Positions 42,040 through 50,143 of a stretch of DNA of 64,000 bases are shown here, in pieces. How positions within the stretch are numbered: the stretch's first letter is position 1; the number at the start of each line of letters is the position of its first letter. The stretch lies in assembly GCF_900105945.1 (NCBI RefSeq), contig NZ_FNSO01000002.1:496001-560000 (forward strand). Reading direction: 5' to 3'. The DNA comes from Amycolatopsis tolypomycina. GTDB lineage: Bacteria > Actinomycetota > Actinomycetes > Mycobacteriales > Pseudonocardiaceae. The position numbers were made by a program, and so were the translations under genes. The notes beneath the pieces were generated by a model that saw nothing but the letters and a program-made list of their open reading frames with translations, had not been told where the DNA came from and made no database searches.

Positions 42040-43440
42040 CTAGTCGAGATCGTCGTGGCGCATGAGCTGGCGCCCGGCCTCGGTGATCGAGCCCGAAAGC
42101 GACGGGTACACCGAAAATGTCAGTGCCAGGTGGTCCACTGTGAGCTGGTTCTGGACGGCGAGCGCGATGGGAAGGATGAGCTCGCTCGCCTGCGGCGCCA
42201 CGACGACTCCACCGACGACCACGCCGGTGGCGGGGCGGCAGAACAGCTTCACGAAGCCTCGGCGGAGGCCCTCCATCTTCGCGCGCGCGTTGGTGGCCAG
42301 GGGCAGCATGATGGTGCGCGCGGGCACCTCGCCGGAGTCGATCGCCTGCTGGCTGATGCCGACGGTGGCGATCTCCGGGTGGGTGAACACGTTGGCGGCG
42401 ACGGTCTTGAGCTTGATCGGCGCGACGCCTTCGCCCAGCGCGTGCCACATCGCGATGCGGCCCTGCATGCTCGCCACCGAGGCCAGCATGAGCACGCCGG
42501 TGCAGTCGCCGGCGGCGTAGATCCCGGGAACGGAAGTGCGTGAAACGCGGTCGACGGTGATGAACCCGCCGGGGCCGGGCGAGATGCCGACCTTGTCGAG
42601 GCCGATGTCCTGGGTGTTCGGGACCGACCCGACGGTCATCAGCGCGTGGCTGGCTTCGATCACGCGGCCGTCGGCGAGGAAGATCTCGACACCCTTTTCG
42701 GTGCGCTCGACGCGGTCGGCGCGCGCCTGCTTCGCGACGGTCGTGCCGCGCTGGGAGAAGACCTCCTCGAGCACCGCGGCGGCGTCGGCGTCCTCGTGCG
42801 GGAGGACGCGGTCGCGGCTGGAGACGACGGTGACCTTGACGCCCATCTCGGTGTAGGCGGACGCGAACTCGGCGCCGGTGACGCCCGAGCCGATCACGGC
42901 GAGGTGCTCGGGCAGCTCCTGGAGCTCGTAGAGCTGGCGCCAGTCGAGGATGCGCTCGCCGTCGGGCACCGCGCCGGGCAGCACGCGCGGGGTGGCGCCG
43001 GTGGCGATGAGGACGACGTCGGCGGGCAGCTTCTCGGTGCCGTCCTTCGTCGTGACGGCGACCTTGTGCGTCGCCAGGCCGGGCTCTTCGTCGCAGAAGC
43101 GTGCCTCGCCGGCGATGACGCGGACGCCTTCGCGCTGGACGCGGGCGCGGATGTCGGCCGACTGGGCGAGCGCGAGGCCCTTCACCCGGCCGTGGACGGT
43201 CGGGAGGTCGATGCTGGTGTCGGCCAGGTCGGTGTTGACGCCGAGCTCGCCGAGGTCGTGCATCTTCGCCAGCGCGCCCGAGCTCGCGATGAACGTCTTC
43301 GAGGGGACGCAGTCGTAGAGGACGCAGGCGCCGCCGAGGCCGTCCCGCTCGACGATCGTGACGTCGGCCCCGTGCTGGGCCGCGACCAGCGCCGCTTCGT
43401 AGCCGGCCGGGCCCCCGCCCATGATCACGATCCTGGTCAC
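42040..43440 (-). CDS. lpdA: NAD(P)H-quinone dehydrogenase of the lipoamide dehydrogenase family (LpdA type)
   Basis: A 466-residue flavoprotein disulfide reductase: RIVIMGGGPAGYEAALVAAQ, redox-type cysteines GGACVLYDCVPSK (C39 and C44), second nucleotide motif LAVIGSGVTGAEFASAYTEM, and AAGDCTGVLMLASVA. True lipoamide dehydrogenases end with a His-Glu dyad (HPTLSE); here the region reads SVYPSLSGSITEAG, lacking that His. The mycobacterial homologue Rv3303c has the same loss and works as a quinone/menadione reductase rather than in pyruvate dehydrogenase. glpD lies upstream in the Mycobacterium order too. Confidence 0.9.
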   Translation of the reverse strand: MTRIVIMGGGPAGYEAALVAAQHGADVTIVERDGLGGACVLYDCVPSKTFIASSGALAKMHDLGELGVNTDLADTSIDLPTVHGRVKGLALAQSADIRARVQREGVRVIAGEARFCDEEPGLATHKVAVTTKDGTEKLPADVVLIATGATPRVLPGAVPDGERILDWRQLYELQELPEHLAVIGSGVTGAEFASAYTEMGVKVTVVSSRDRVLPHEDADAAAVLEEVFSQRGTTVAKQARADRVERTEKGVEIFLADGRVIEASHALMTVGSVPNTQDIGLDKVGISPGPGGFITVDRVSRTSVPGIYAAGDCTGVLMLASVASMQGRIAMWHALGEGVAPIKLKTVAANVFTHPEIATVGISQQAIDSGEVPARTIMLPLATNARAKMEGLRRGFVKLFCRPATGVVVGGVVVAPQASELILPIALAVQNQLTVDHLALTFSVYPSLSGSITEAGRQLMRHDDLD

Positions 43441-43567
43441 CTGGGTCCTCCTAAAGGCAGTCCGTGCGGTGCTCTCACCGTACGCGGCGAAGGTGACGGG
43501 ACACCGAAGTGGGCGAACACGGCGAGTGCGTCCACTCGGGTGAGCGAGGTGTCGCTACGCTGTCGGC

Positions 43568-44020
43568 GTGCCGTTGTATGCCGCGTACGGATCGAACATG
43601 GAGCCCGCCCAGATGCTGGAGCGCGCGCCGCACTCGCCGATGGCCGGCACCGGCTGGCTGGAGGGGTGGCGCCTGACCTTCGGCGGCGAGGACCTCGGCT
43701 GGGAAGGTGCCCTGGCCACGATCGTGGAGGACCCGGGCTCGCGGGTGTTCGTCGTGTTGTACGACGTGACACCCCTGGACGAGACGGGCCTCGACCGCTG
43801 GGAAGGCGGCGAGCTGGGCATCCACTCGAAGATCCGCCTCCGCGTCCAGACGATGGACGGCTCGGTCCTGGCCTGGCTGTACGTCCTGGACGCCTACGAA
43901 GGCGGCTTGCCTTCGGCCCGCTACCTCGGCGTGCTGGCCGACGCCGCCGAGGCGGCCGGCGCCCCCGCCGACTACGTCGACGACCTCAGAACCCGCCCCT
44001 GCTCCGGCATCACCGGCTAG
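43568..44020 (+). CDS. Gamma-glutamylcyclotransferase-like (AIG2/GGCT fold) protein
   Basis: A 150-residue protein starting LYAAYGSNM, the substrate-binding YGSN loop of the cyclotransferase fold, then GWRLTFGG and the region YDVTPLDETGLDRWEGGELG containing a candidate catalytic Glu. Such proteins cyclise gamma-glutamyl amines. The GTG at 43568 is 7 nt after TACGCT (43556-43561), so leaderless. It is divergent from lpdA and ends next to the 21-bp repeat array. Confidence 0.82.
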   Translation: MPLYAAYGSNMEPAQMLERAPHSPMAGTGWLEGWRLTFGGEDLGWEGALATIVEDPGSRVFVVLYDVTPLDETGLDRWEGGELGIHSKIRLRVQTMDGSVLAWLYVLDAYEGGLPSARYLGVLADAAEAAGAPADYVDDLRTRPCSGITG

Positions 44021-44025
44021 CCGTG

Positions 44026-44085
44026 TCGTCCCTCTGATCACGCGAGTCGACCCTCCAATCACGCGAGTCGACCCTCCGATCACGC
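44026..44085. repeat. 21-bp tandem repeat array, left of the DUF559 gene
   Basis: Two full 21-bp copies (44037-44057 and 44058-44078) share ATCACGCGAGTCGACCCTCC and are flanked by partial copies on both sides (about 44026-44036 and 44079-44085). The array runs into the stop codon of the minus-strand gene at 44080. A related array in the opposite orientation lies at 45089-45142. Confidence 0.8.
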
Positions 44086-44979
44086 CGCCCGGCCGGACCG
44101 CCGGTCGAAGGCCTCCCGTAACTCGGTCAGAAGACGGCTCGGGTCCCGCAGGTCGGCGGCAGCGGCACGGACGGTGATCCAACCGCGGGCAGCCATCCTC
44201 TGGTCGCGTTCGAGGTCGTACTCGCGTCGCTCCTCATGAGCGGCGAACCCGTCGTACTCGAGCGCGATCTGCCTGCTCGGCCACGCCATGTCGAACACGT
44301 AGAGCTTGCGGCCCTCGATGGTCATGATCTCGTGCTGCGGCTCGGGCACCGGGAAGCCGGCTTCGACGACCATCAGCCGGAGCACACTCTCGGGAGGCGA
44401 TTCCGCCTTGCCCGTGGCCAGGTCCAAGAGCATCAGGGCCCTGTGGATACCTCGCCGGTCCCGACGCTCGGAAAGCCTGTCGCGCACGTTCTCGCGGAGC
44501 TTCGCGCTGTGGTCCGGTGGCAGTCCTCGCATGGCTTCGTCGACCGCTGGAAAGGCCGCTCGCTTGTCGCCATCGCAGAGGAAGTCGGCCAGCGCGCGGT
44601 CGAGGAGGAACGTGGCGAGACCATCGATCTCGATGACATCCTGATCGCAGAAGCCACCCTGATGCACGACCAGGCCAGGCCGTGATCGGATGCGGCGCGA
44701 ATAGGGCACCATCACGTGGATCTGACGCTCGTCGGCAGCCGAAATACCGTGCAACGCAAGGGAAGTAACGCCGGCCAACGCGACGGGAGGACCGACAGCC
44801 AGCAGCGCGGCCGCTGCTCTTGTCGGCAATTTGAGCAGGTCGGTGGCGTGCACGACGACACCTCGCCATGGCTGCGAAAGCAACCCTCGAGCGAGCCCCT
44901 CGAGGACTTTGCGACGCCCTAAAAGCCTGTCCGCTTCAGCGCGCGAAAGAACGCCATGTCGCCTTGCCCAGTCGGTCAC
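44080..44979 (-). CDS. DUF559 domain protein with AbiEi-like N-terminus
   Basis: A 299-residue protein. The N-terminus (HGVLSRAEADRLLGRRKVLE, GLARGLLSQPWRGVVVHA) resembles the winged-helix AbiEi antitoxin domain. The C-terminal DUF559 domain has the Vsr/restriction-endonuclease fold: MTIEGRKLYVFDMAWPSRQI, ALEYDGFAAHE and RDQRMAARGWITVRAAAADL. The D-x-A / E-Y-D pair is the likely metal site. This architecture is common and multi-copy in actinobacteria; function unknown, perhaps DNA-end related. Both flanks carry 21-bp repeat arrays in inverted orientation. Confidence 0.82.
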   Translation of the reverse strand: MTDWARRHGVLSRAEADRLLGRRKVLEGLARGLLSQPWRGVVVHATDLLKLPTRAAAALLAVGPPVALAGVTSLALHGISAADERQIHVMVPYSRRIRSRPGLVVHQGGFCDQDVIEIDGLATFLLDRALADFLCDGDKRAAFPAVDEAMRGLPPDHSAKLRENVRDRLSERRDRRGIHRALMLLDLATGKAESPPESVLRLMVVEAGFPVPEPQHEIMTIEGRKLYVFDMAWPSRQIALEYDGFAAHEERREYDLERDQRMAARGWITVRAAAADLRDPSRLLTELREAFDRRSGRAA

Positions 44980-45088
44980 AAGATCGAGGATGAGGCCCCG
45001 TCGGGCCGAGATGAAAGGGTCTCATCCTCGATCTGTGGACAACTGCCTGCCTGTGGATAACTTGTGTACAACCGTCCCGTGCGGGAAC

Positions 45089-45142
45089 GGTCGACACGCG
45101 TGATCAGAGGGTCGACACGCGTGATTGAAGGGTCGACACGGG
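45089..45142. repeat. 21-bp tandem repeat array, right of the DUF559 gene
   Basis: Two copies (45089-45109 and 45110-45130) share GGTCGACACGCGTGAT and are followed by a 12-base partial copy that stops exactly at the stop codon (45143) of the M20 gene. Read on the opposite strand they match the left array except for a two-base change in the centre (ACGCG-TGTC against ACGCG-AGTC). Confidence 0.8.
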
Positions 45143-46444
45143 TTAGGCGAGGGTGGTTAGGGCTGTGTGGACCAGGGTTCGGACTCCGCAGAGGAGGGAA
45201 CGTTCGTCGAGGACGAAGGTCGGGCGGTGGATGTCGGACTGGGGGGACGGCGGGCCGGACCAGACGCCGAGGCGGGCGAAGGCTCCCTGGACGTGCTCGA
45301 GGTACCAGCCGAAGTCCTCGCCGCCGGATGACTGCTCGGTGGGGGCGACCGCGCCCTCGCCGAGGGCCGCTTCGACGCCGGCGCGCATCAGGGCCGTGGA
45401 CTCCGGGTCGGAGACCACCGGCGGAACGCCGCGGCGGTAGTCCAGGGAGAAGCCGACGCCGGTGGGGGCCAGCAGGGACTCCACCGAGGAGGCGACCAGG
45501 GGCTCCAGGGCCGTCCAGACCTCGTGGTCGGCCGTGCGCAGGGTGCCGCGGAGGACGCCGTCCTGGGGGACGGCGTTGGCCGCCTGGCCGGCGTGGACCG
45601 CTCCCCAGACCAGGACCGTGCCGGAACGCGGGTCGACGCGGCGGGAGAGCACCGCGGGCAGGGACGTGATCACCGTGCCCAGCGCGTGGACCAGGTCGGC
45701 CGTCAGGTGCGGGCGGGACGTGTGGCCGCCCGGCGACGTCAGGCGCAGCTCGATCAGGTCCGCCGCCGACGTCAGGGCGCCGACGCGCAGGCCGACGCGG
45801 CCCACCTCGAGGCGCGGGTCGACGTGCAGGCCGTAGATCCGCTCGACGCCGTCCAGCGCGCCCGCCGCGATCATGTCCAGCGCGCCACCGGGCATGACCT
45901 CCTCGGCAGGCTGGAAGATCAGGCGCACGCGGCCGGGCAGCTCCGGCGCCCCGGCCAGGGCGCGGGCCGCGCCGAGCAGGATCGCCGTGTGGGCGTCGTG
46001 GCCGCACATGTGCGCCGCGCCCTCGGTCGTCGACGCGTACGGCAGCCCGGTCGCCTCCGTCAGCGGCAGCGCGTCCATGTCCGCGCGCAGCGCCACGCAC
46101 CGCTCACCACTGCCGATGTCGCAGACGACGCCGGTGCCGCCGGGCAGCACCCACGGCTTGAGCCCGACCGAGCGCAGCAGCGTGACGACCAGTTCCGTGG
46201 TCGCGAACTCGTGCCGCGACAGCTCCGGGTGTGCGTGGATGTGCCGCCGCCAGGCGAGCACGTCGGTCGCGTTGGCGCGGAGCCAGTCGTCCAGCCAGAA
46301 CGGGCCGCGGCCCGCACCAAGGTCCTCCACGGGAGCCATGCTTACGCCGGCCTCGGAAATCAGCGCCTCGGACCCCTCCATGGGGTTGATGATGCGCCCT
46401 TGGGGGTCGCCTGGAACGTCCGGCCGTGAGTCGAGCACCGTCAC
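45143..46444 (-). CDS. M20 family amidohydrolase / peptidase
   Basis: A 433-residue zinc hydrolase of the N-acyl-amino-acid amidohydrolase type: WRRHIHAHPELSRHEFATTE, ALRADMDALPLTEATGLPYA, MCGHDAHTAILLGAARAL, LIFQPAEEVMPGGA (catalytic Glu) and GGEDFGWYLEHVQGAFARLG. It probably deacylates N-acyl amino acids or similar amides in the cytosol. It resembles mycobacterial AmiA1/AmiB1, encoded in the same chromosomal neighbourhood. The GTG at 46444 has GGGAGGAGG upstream; the first 35 residues are poorly conserved. Confidence 0.88.
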   Translation of the reverse strand: MTVLDSRPDVPGDPQGRIINPMEGSEALISEAGVSMAPVEDLGAGRGPFWLDDWLRANATDVLAWRRHIHAHPELSRHEFATTELVVTLLRSVGLKPWVLPGGTGVVCDIGSGERCVALRADMDALPLTEATGLPYASTTEGAAHMCGHDAHTAILLGAARALAGAPELPGRVRLIFQPAEEVMPGGALDMIAAGALDGVERIYGLHVDPRLEVGRVGLRVGALTSAADLIELRLTSPGGHTSRPHLTADLVHALGTVITSLPAVLSRRVDPRSGTVLVWGAVHAGQAANAVPQDGVLRGTLRTADHEVWTALEPLVASSVESLLAPTGVGFSLDYRRGVPPVVSDPESTALMRAGVEAALGEGAVAPTEQSSGGEDFGWYLEHVQGAFARLGVWSGPPSPQSDIHRPTFVLDERSLLCGVRTLVHTALTTLA

Positions 46445-46621
46445 GCCGCACCTCCTCCCGCAACACGGGTAACCCGCGCAGCGGCTGGGGTCACGCGTCG
46501 TGCCGATCGATCTGTCGTACGCATTTGCAGACGATCGTGCACCATGCAGGCGGCAAGCCGCGCCTCGAAAACGGCCGTCCTAGACGGCCGGTACCGGATC
46601 TGCGTTGAACGGCGTGCACTA

Positions 46622-46638
46622 GTTCGGCAAAGCCGAAC
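46622..46638 (-). terminator. Short hairpin after the small membrane protein gene
   Basis: GTTCGGC (46622-46628) and GCCGAAC (46632-46638) around AAA lie 4 bp past the stop of the minus-strand gene at 46642. A second hairpin, GGCCGTC-CTA-GACGGCC near 46572-46588, lies beyond it. The 197-bp gap holds no gene. Confidence 0.55.
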
Positions 46639-46641
46639 GCC

Positions 46642-46938
46642 TCAGGACCCCTTGGCCCGCTTCGAACGGATCTTGCGCCCCCAGATCACGATGCCGAGCA
46701 GGACGACCGCGATCAGGCCCGCGACCAGCTTGTTCCGGGTCTTCTCGCTGTTCGCCTTGTCCGTCTGGGCCGGGTCGAGGACCGGGCCCGGTGGCTGGGT
46801 CTGCGCCGGCACCAGCGCCGCGGAAGACACGCTCATCGTCACAGCCACCGGCCGCACCGGCGCGGCCATTGCCGGCGAGGCCGTGAACAGCACCGCGCCC
46901 AGCAGTCCGACCAGGACCAGACCCCGCAGTTTCGCCAT
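46642..46938 (-). CDS. Hypothetical small exported membrane protein
   Basis: A 98-residue protein: signal peptide or first helix (LRGLVLVGLLGAVLFTASPA, followed by MAAPV), a Pro/Gln/Thr-rich outside segment, and a C-terminal helix (LVAGLIAVVLLGIVIWG) with the basic tail RKIRSKRAKGS. It could be a type I membrane protein. No family recognised. It lies 49 bp downstream of meaB and may be in the mut operon. Confidence 0.65.
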   Translation of the reverse strand: MAKLRGLVLVGLLGAVLFTASPAMAAPVRPVAVTMSVSSAALVPAQTQPPGPVLDPAQTDKANSEKTRNKLVAGLIAVVLLGIVIWGRKIRSKRAKGS

Positions 46939-46987
46939 GTCATCCTTTCGCCACGACCAGGCATTCTGCCCGCGGACCGCGCGCCCG

Positions 46988-47971
46988 TCAGCCACCGAAC
47001 GCGTCGAGGATCCGCTGTGCACCGAGGGTAGCCGTCAGTTCACCGTCCCGCACCGCCCGCTCGACGTCGGGAACGACCGTTCGCACGTCCGGATGCACCG
47101 CCAGGCGACCGAGCAGCTGCTCGCGCACCATCGCCCACGTCCAGTCGACCTGCTGCTGCCGCCGCCGGGCGTCGAGCTCGCCGGACGCGGTGAGCGTCTC
47201 GCGGTGCTGCTCGATCGCGCCCCAGACCTCGTCGAGCCGCAGGTTGTGCAGGCCGCTGCAGGTGAGCACCGGCGGCGTCCAGGACGCCTCGGGCCCGTAG
47301 ATCATCCGGAGCGCGCCCGCCAGCTCCCGCGCCGCGCGACGAGCGTCCCGCTCGTGGTCGCCGTCGGCCTTGTTGACCGCGATGACGTCGGCGAGCTCCA
47401 GCACGCCCTTCTTGATGCCCTGGAGCTGGTCACCCGTGCGGGCCAGGGTCAGGAAGAGAAAGCAGTCGACCATGTTCGCCACGGTCACCTCGGACTGCCC
47501 GACGCCGACCGTCTCGACCAGCACGACGTCGTAGCCCGCGGCCTCCATCAGCACGATCGTCTCGCGGGTCGCCCGCGCCACCCCGCCGAGCGTCCCGGAC
47601 GTCGGCGACGGCCGGATGAACGCTTTCGGGTCCACCGCCAGCCGCGCCATCCGGGTCTTGTCGCCGAGGATCGACCCGCCCGTCCGCGTCGACGACGGGT
47701 CCACCGCCAGCACGGCGACGCGGTGCCCGGCGGCGGTCAGGTCGGTGCCCAGCTGGTCGATGAATGTCGACTTGCCGACACCGGGGACGCCGGTGATGCC
47801 GACGCGCCGCGCGCCGCCTGCCGACGGCAGCAGCTCGACCAGCAGCTCCTGCGCCAGCGCCCGGTGGTCCTCCCGCTGCGACTCGACCAGCGTGATCGCC
47901 TTCGACAGCGTCCCGCGGTCACCCGCGAGCACCCCCTTGGCGTAGGCGGTGACGTCGATCTTGCGCGGCAA
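46988..47971 (-). CDS. meaB: Methylmalonyl-CoA mutase-associated GTPase
   Basis: A 327-residue G3E GTPase: P-loop VGITGVPGVGKSTFIDQLG, VLAVDPSSTRTGGSILGDKT with MARL, VLVETVGVGQSEVTVANMVD and the base-recognition VNKAD. MeaB/ArgK proteins load and protect the adenosylcobalamin cofactor of methylmalonyl-CoA mutase. The gene follows mutB by 3 bp, so mutA-mutB-meaB form one operon. Confidence 0.94.
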   Translation of the reverse strand: MPRKIDVTAYAKGVLAGDRGTLSKAITLVESQREDHRALAQELLVELLPSAGGARRVGITGVPGVGKSTFIDQLGTDLTAAGHRVAVLAVDPSSTRTGGSILGDKTRMARLAVDPKAFIRPSPTSGTLGGVARATRETIVLMEAAGYDVVLVETVGVGQSEVTVANMVDCFLFLTLARTGDQLQGIKKGVLELADVIAVNKADGDHERDARRAARELAGALRMIYGPEASWTPPVLTCSGLHNLRLDEVWGAIEQHRETLTASGELDARRRQQQVDWTWAMVREQLLGRLAVHPDVRTVVPDVERAVRDGELTATLGAQRILDAFGG

Positions 47972-47974
47972 GGG

Positions 47975-50143
47975 TCAGGACTCCTGCGCCGACAGCTGGC
48001 CGAGCAGGTCGATGGCCGCGTCCGCGAGCACCGTGCCGGGCCCGAAGATCGCCGCCGCGCCGGCCTCGCGCAGCGCCGGGTAGTCCTGCGGCGGGATGAC
48101 GCCGCCGACGACGACCATGATGTCCTCGCGGCCCAGCTCGGCGAGCTCGTGCCGCAGCGCGGGCACCAGCGACAGGTGCCCGGCGGCCAGCGACGAGACG
48201 CCGACGACGTGCACGTCCGCCTCGATCGCCTGCCGCGCGACCTCGGCCGGGGTGGAGAACAGCGGGCCGACGTCGACGTCGAAGCCGAGGTCGGCGAAGC
48301 CGGTGGCGATCACCTTCTGGCCGCGGTCGTGGCCGTCCTGACCCATCTTCGCGACGAGGATCCGCGGGCGGCGGCCCTCCTCCGCGGCGAACTCGTCGAC
48401 CAGCTGACGGGCCTTTTCGACGTTCTGCGTCTTCCCCACCTCCTCGCGGTACACCCCCGAGATGGTCCGGATCTGGCCGGAGTGCCGTCCCCAGATCTTC
48501 TCCAGCGCGTCGGAGATCTCGCCGACGGTCGCCTTCGCGCGGGCCGCGTCGATGGCCAGTTCCAGCAGGTTGCCGCCGTTGCCGGCGCCCTCGGTGAGCC
48601 GACGCAGGGCGTCCTCGGTGGCCGCGGAGTCGCGTTCGGACCGCAGCCGCCGCAGCTTCTCGAGCTGCTGGGCGCGGACGCCCGCGTTGTCGACCTTGAG
48701 GACGTCGATCTCCTCGTCGTCCGTGACCTGGTACTTGTTGACGCCGATGACCGGCTGCCGCCCGGAGTCGATCCGCGCCTGGGTGCGCGCGGCGGCCTCC
48801 TCGATGCGCAGCTTGGGGATGCCCGCGTCGATCGCCTTCGCCATGCCGCCGGCCTGCTCGACCTCGGTGATGTGGCCCCACGCCTTGCGCGCGAGGTCGT
48901 AGGTCAGCTTCTCGACGAAGGCGGACCCACCCCACGGGTCGATCACGCGCGTGGTGCCGGACTCCTGCTGCAGCAGCAGCTGGGTGTTGCGGGCGATCCG
49001 CGCGGAGAAGTCCGTCGGCAGCGCGAGGGCCTCGTCGAGGGCGTTCGTGTGCAGCGACTGCGTGTGCCCCTGGGTCGCGGCCATCGCCTCGACGCAGGTG
49101 CGCACGACGTTGTTGTAGACGTCCTGCGCGGTCAGCGACCAGCCCGACGTCTGGGAGTGCGTCCGCAGCGACAGCGACTTCGACGACGTCGGGTTGAAGC
49201 CCTTCACGAGCTTCGCCCACAGGAGACGCGCCGCGCGCAGCTTCGCGACCTCCATGAAGAAGTTCATCCCGATCGCCCAGAAGAACGACAGCCGCGGCGC
49301 GAACTTGTCGACGCTGAGCCCGGCATCGACACCCGATCGGATGTATTCGACGCCGTCGGCGAGCGTGTACGCCAGCTCGAGGTCGGCCGTCGCGCCGGCT
49401 TCCTGCATGTGGTAGCCGGAGATGGAGATCGAGTTGTACTTCGGCATGTGCTGCGAAGTGAAGGAGAAGATGTCGGAGATGATCCGCATCGACGGCTGCG
49501 GCGGGTAGATGTAGGTGTTGCGGACCATGAACTCCTTGAGGATGTCGTTCTGGATGGTCCCCGCGAGCTGCTCCGGCTTCACCCCCTGCTCTTCGGCCGC
49601 GACGACGTACAGCGCGAGCACCGGCAGCACCGCGCCGTTCATCGTCATCGACACCGACATCTTGTCGAGGGGAATCCCGTCGAAGAGCTGCCGCATGTCG
49701 TAGATGGAGTCGATGGCCACGCCGGCCATGCCGACGTCACCCGAGACGCGCGGGTGGTCGGAGTCGTAGCCGCGGTGGGTGGCCAGGTCGAAGGCGACCG
49801 AAAGCCCTTTCTGCCCGGCGGCGAGGTTGCGCCGGTAGAAGGCGTTGGACTCCTCGGCGGTGGAGAACCCGGCGTACTGGCGGATGGTCCACGGCTGGTT
49901 GACGTACATCGTCGGGTACGGCCCGCGCAGGAAGGGCGCGATGCCGGGGTACGTGCCGAGGAAGTCCACATCGGACAGGTCGGCGGCGGTGTAGACGGGC
50001 TTGACGCCGATGCCCTCGGGCGTCTCCCAGGCCAGGGCGTCCGGGCCCTTGCCGGTGGCGTTCTCCACCGCGCGCGCCCAGGTGTCGCGGTCGCCCGTGG
50101 CCGGCGTGCCGAGGTCGAGACCGGCGAAGTTCGGGATGGTCAT
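47975..50143 (-). CDS. mutB: Methylmalonyl-CoA mutase large (alpha) subunit
   Basis: A 722-residue B12 enzyme. The N-terminal TIM barrel carries [40 protein letters not shown] and [20 protein letters not shown]. The C-terminal cobalamin domain has the Asp-x-His-x-x-Gly motif in [20 protein letters not shown] and [20 protein letters not shown]. It interconverts (R)-methylmalonyl-CoA and succinyl-CoA. Its ATG overlaps the mutA stop (ATGA). Length matches the family. Confidence 0.96.
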   Translation of the reverse strand: MTIPNFAGLDLGTPATGDRDTWARAVENATGKGPDALAWETPEGIGVKPVYTAADLSDVDFLGTYPGIAPFLRGPYPTMYVNQPWTIRQYAGFSTAEESNAFYRRNLAAGQKGLSVAFDLATHRGYDSDHPRVSGDVGMAGVAIDSIYDMRQLFDGIPLDKMSVSMTMNGAVLPVLALYVVAAEEQGVKPEQLAGTIQNDILKEFMVRNTYIYPPQPSMRIISDIFSFTSQHMPKYNSISISGYHMQEAGATADLELAYTLADGVEYIRSGVDAGLSVDKFAPRLSFFWAIGMNFFMEVAKLRAARLLWAKLVKGFNPTSSKSLSLRTHSQTSGWSLTAQDVYNNVVRTCVEAMAATQGHTQSLHTNALDEALALPTDFSARIARNTQLLLQQESGTTRVIDPWGGSAFVEKLTYDLARKAWGHITEVEQAGGMAKAIDAGIPKLRIEEAAARTQARIDSGRQPVIGVNKYQVTDDEEIDVLKVDNAGVRAQQLEKLRRLRSERDSAATEDALRRLTEGAGNGGNLLELAIDAARAKATVGEISDALEKIWGRHSGQIRTISGVYREEVGKTQNVEKARQLVDEFAAEEGRRPRILVAKMGQDGHDRGQKVIATGFADLGFDVDVGPLFSTPAEVARQAIEADVHVVGVSSLAAGHLSLVPALRHELAELGREDIMVVVGGVIPPQDYPALREAGAAAIFGPGTVLADAAIDLLGQLSAQES

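Noticed and set aside
39449..44020. A toxin-antitoxin or secretion (type VII) locus around the sortase
   Set aside because: No WXG100, EccC or toxin-like protein is present; the neighbours are the three small exported paralogues and lpdA.
44026..45142. A CRISPR array
   Set aside because: The 21-bp units are directly adjacent with no unique spacers and only two to three copies each.
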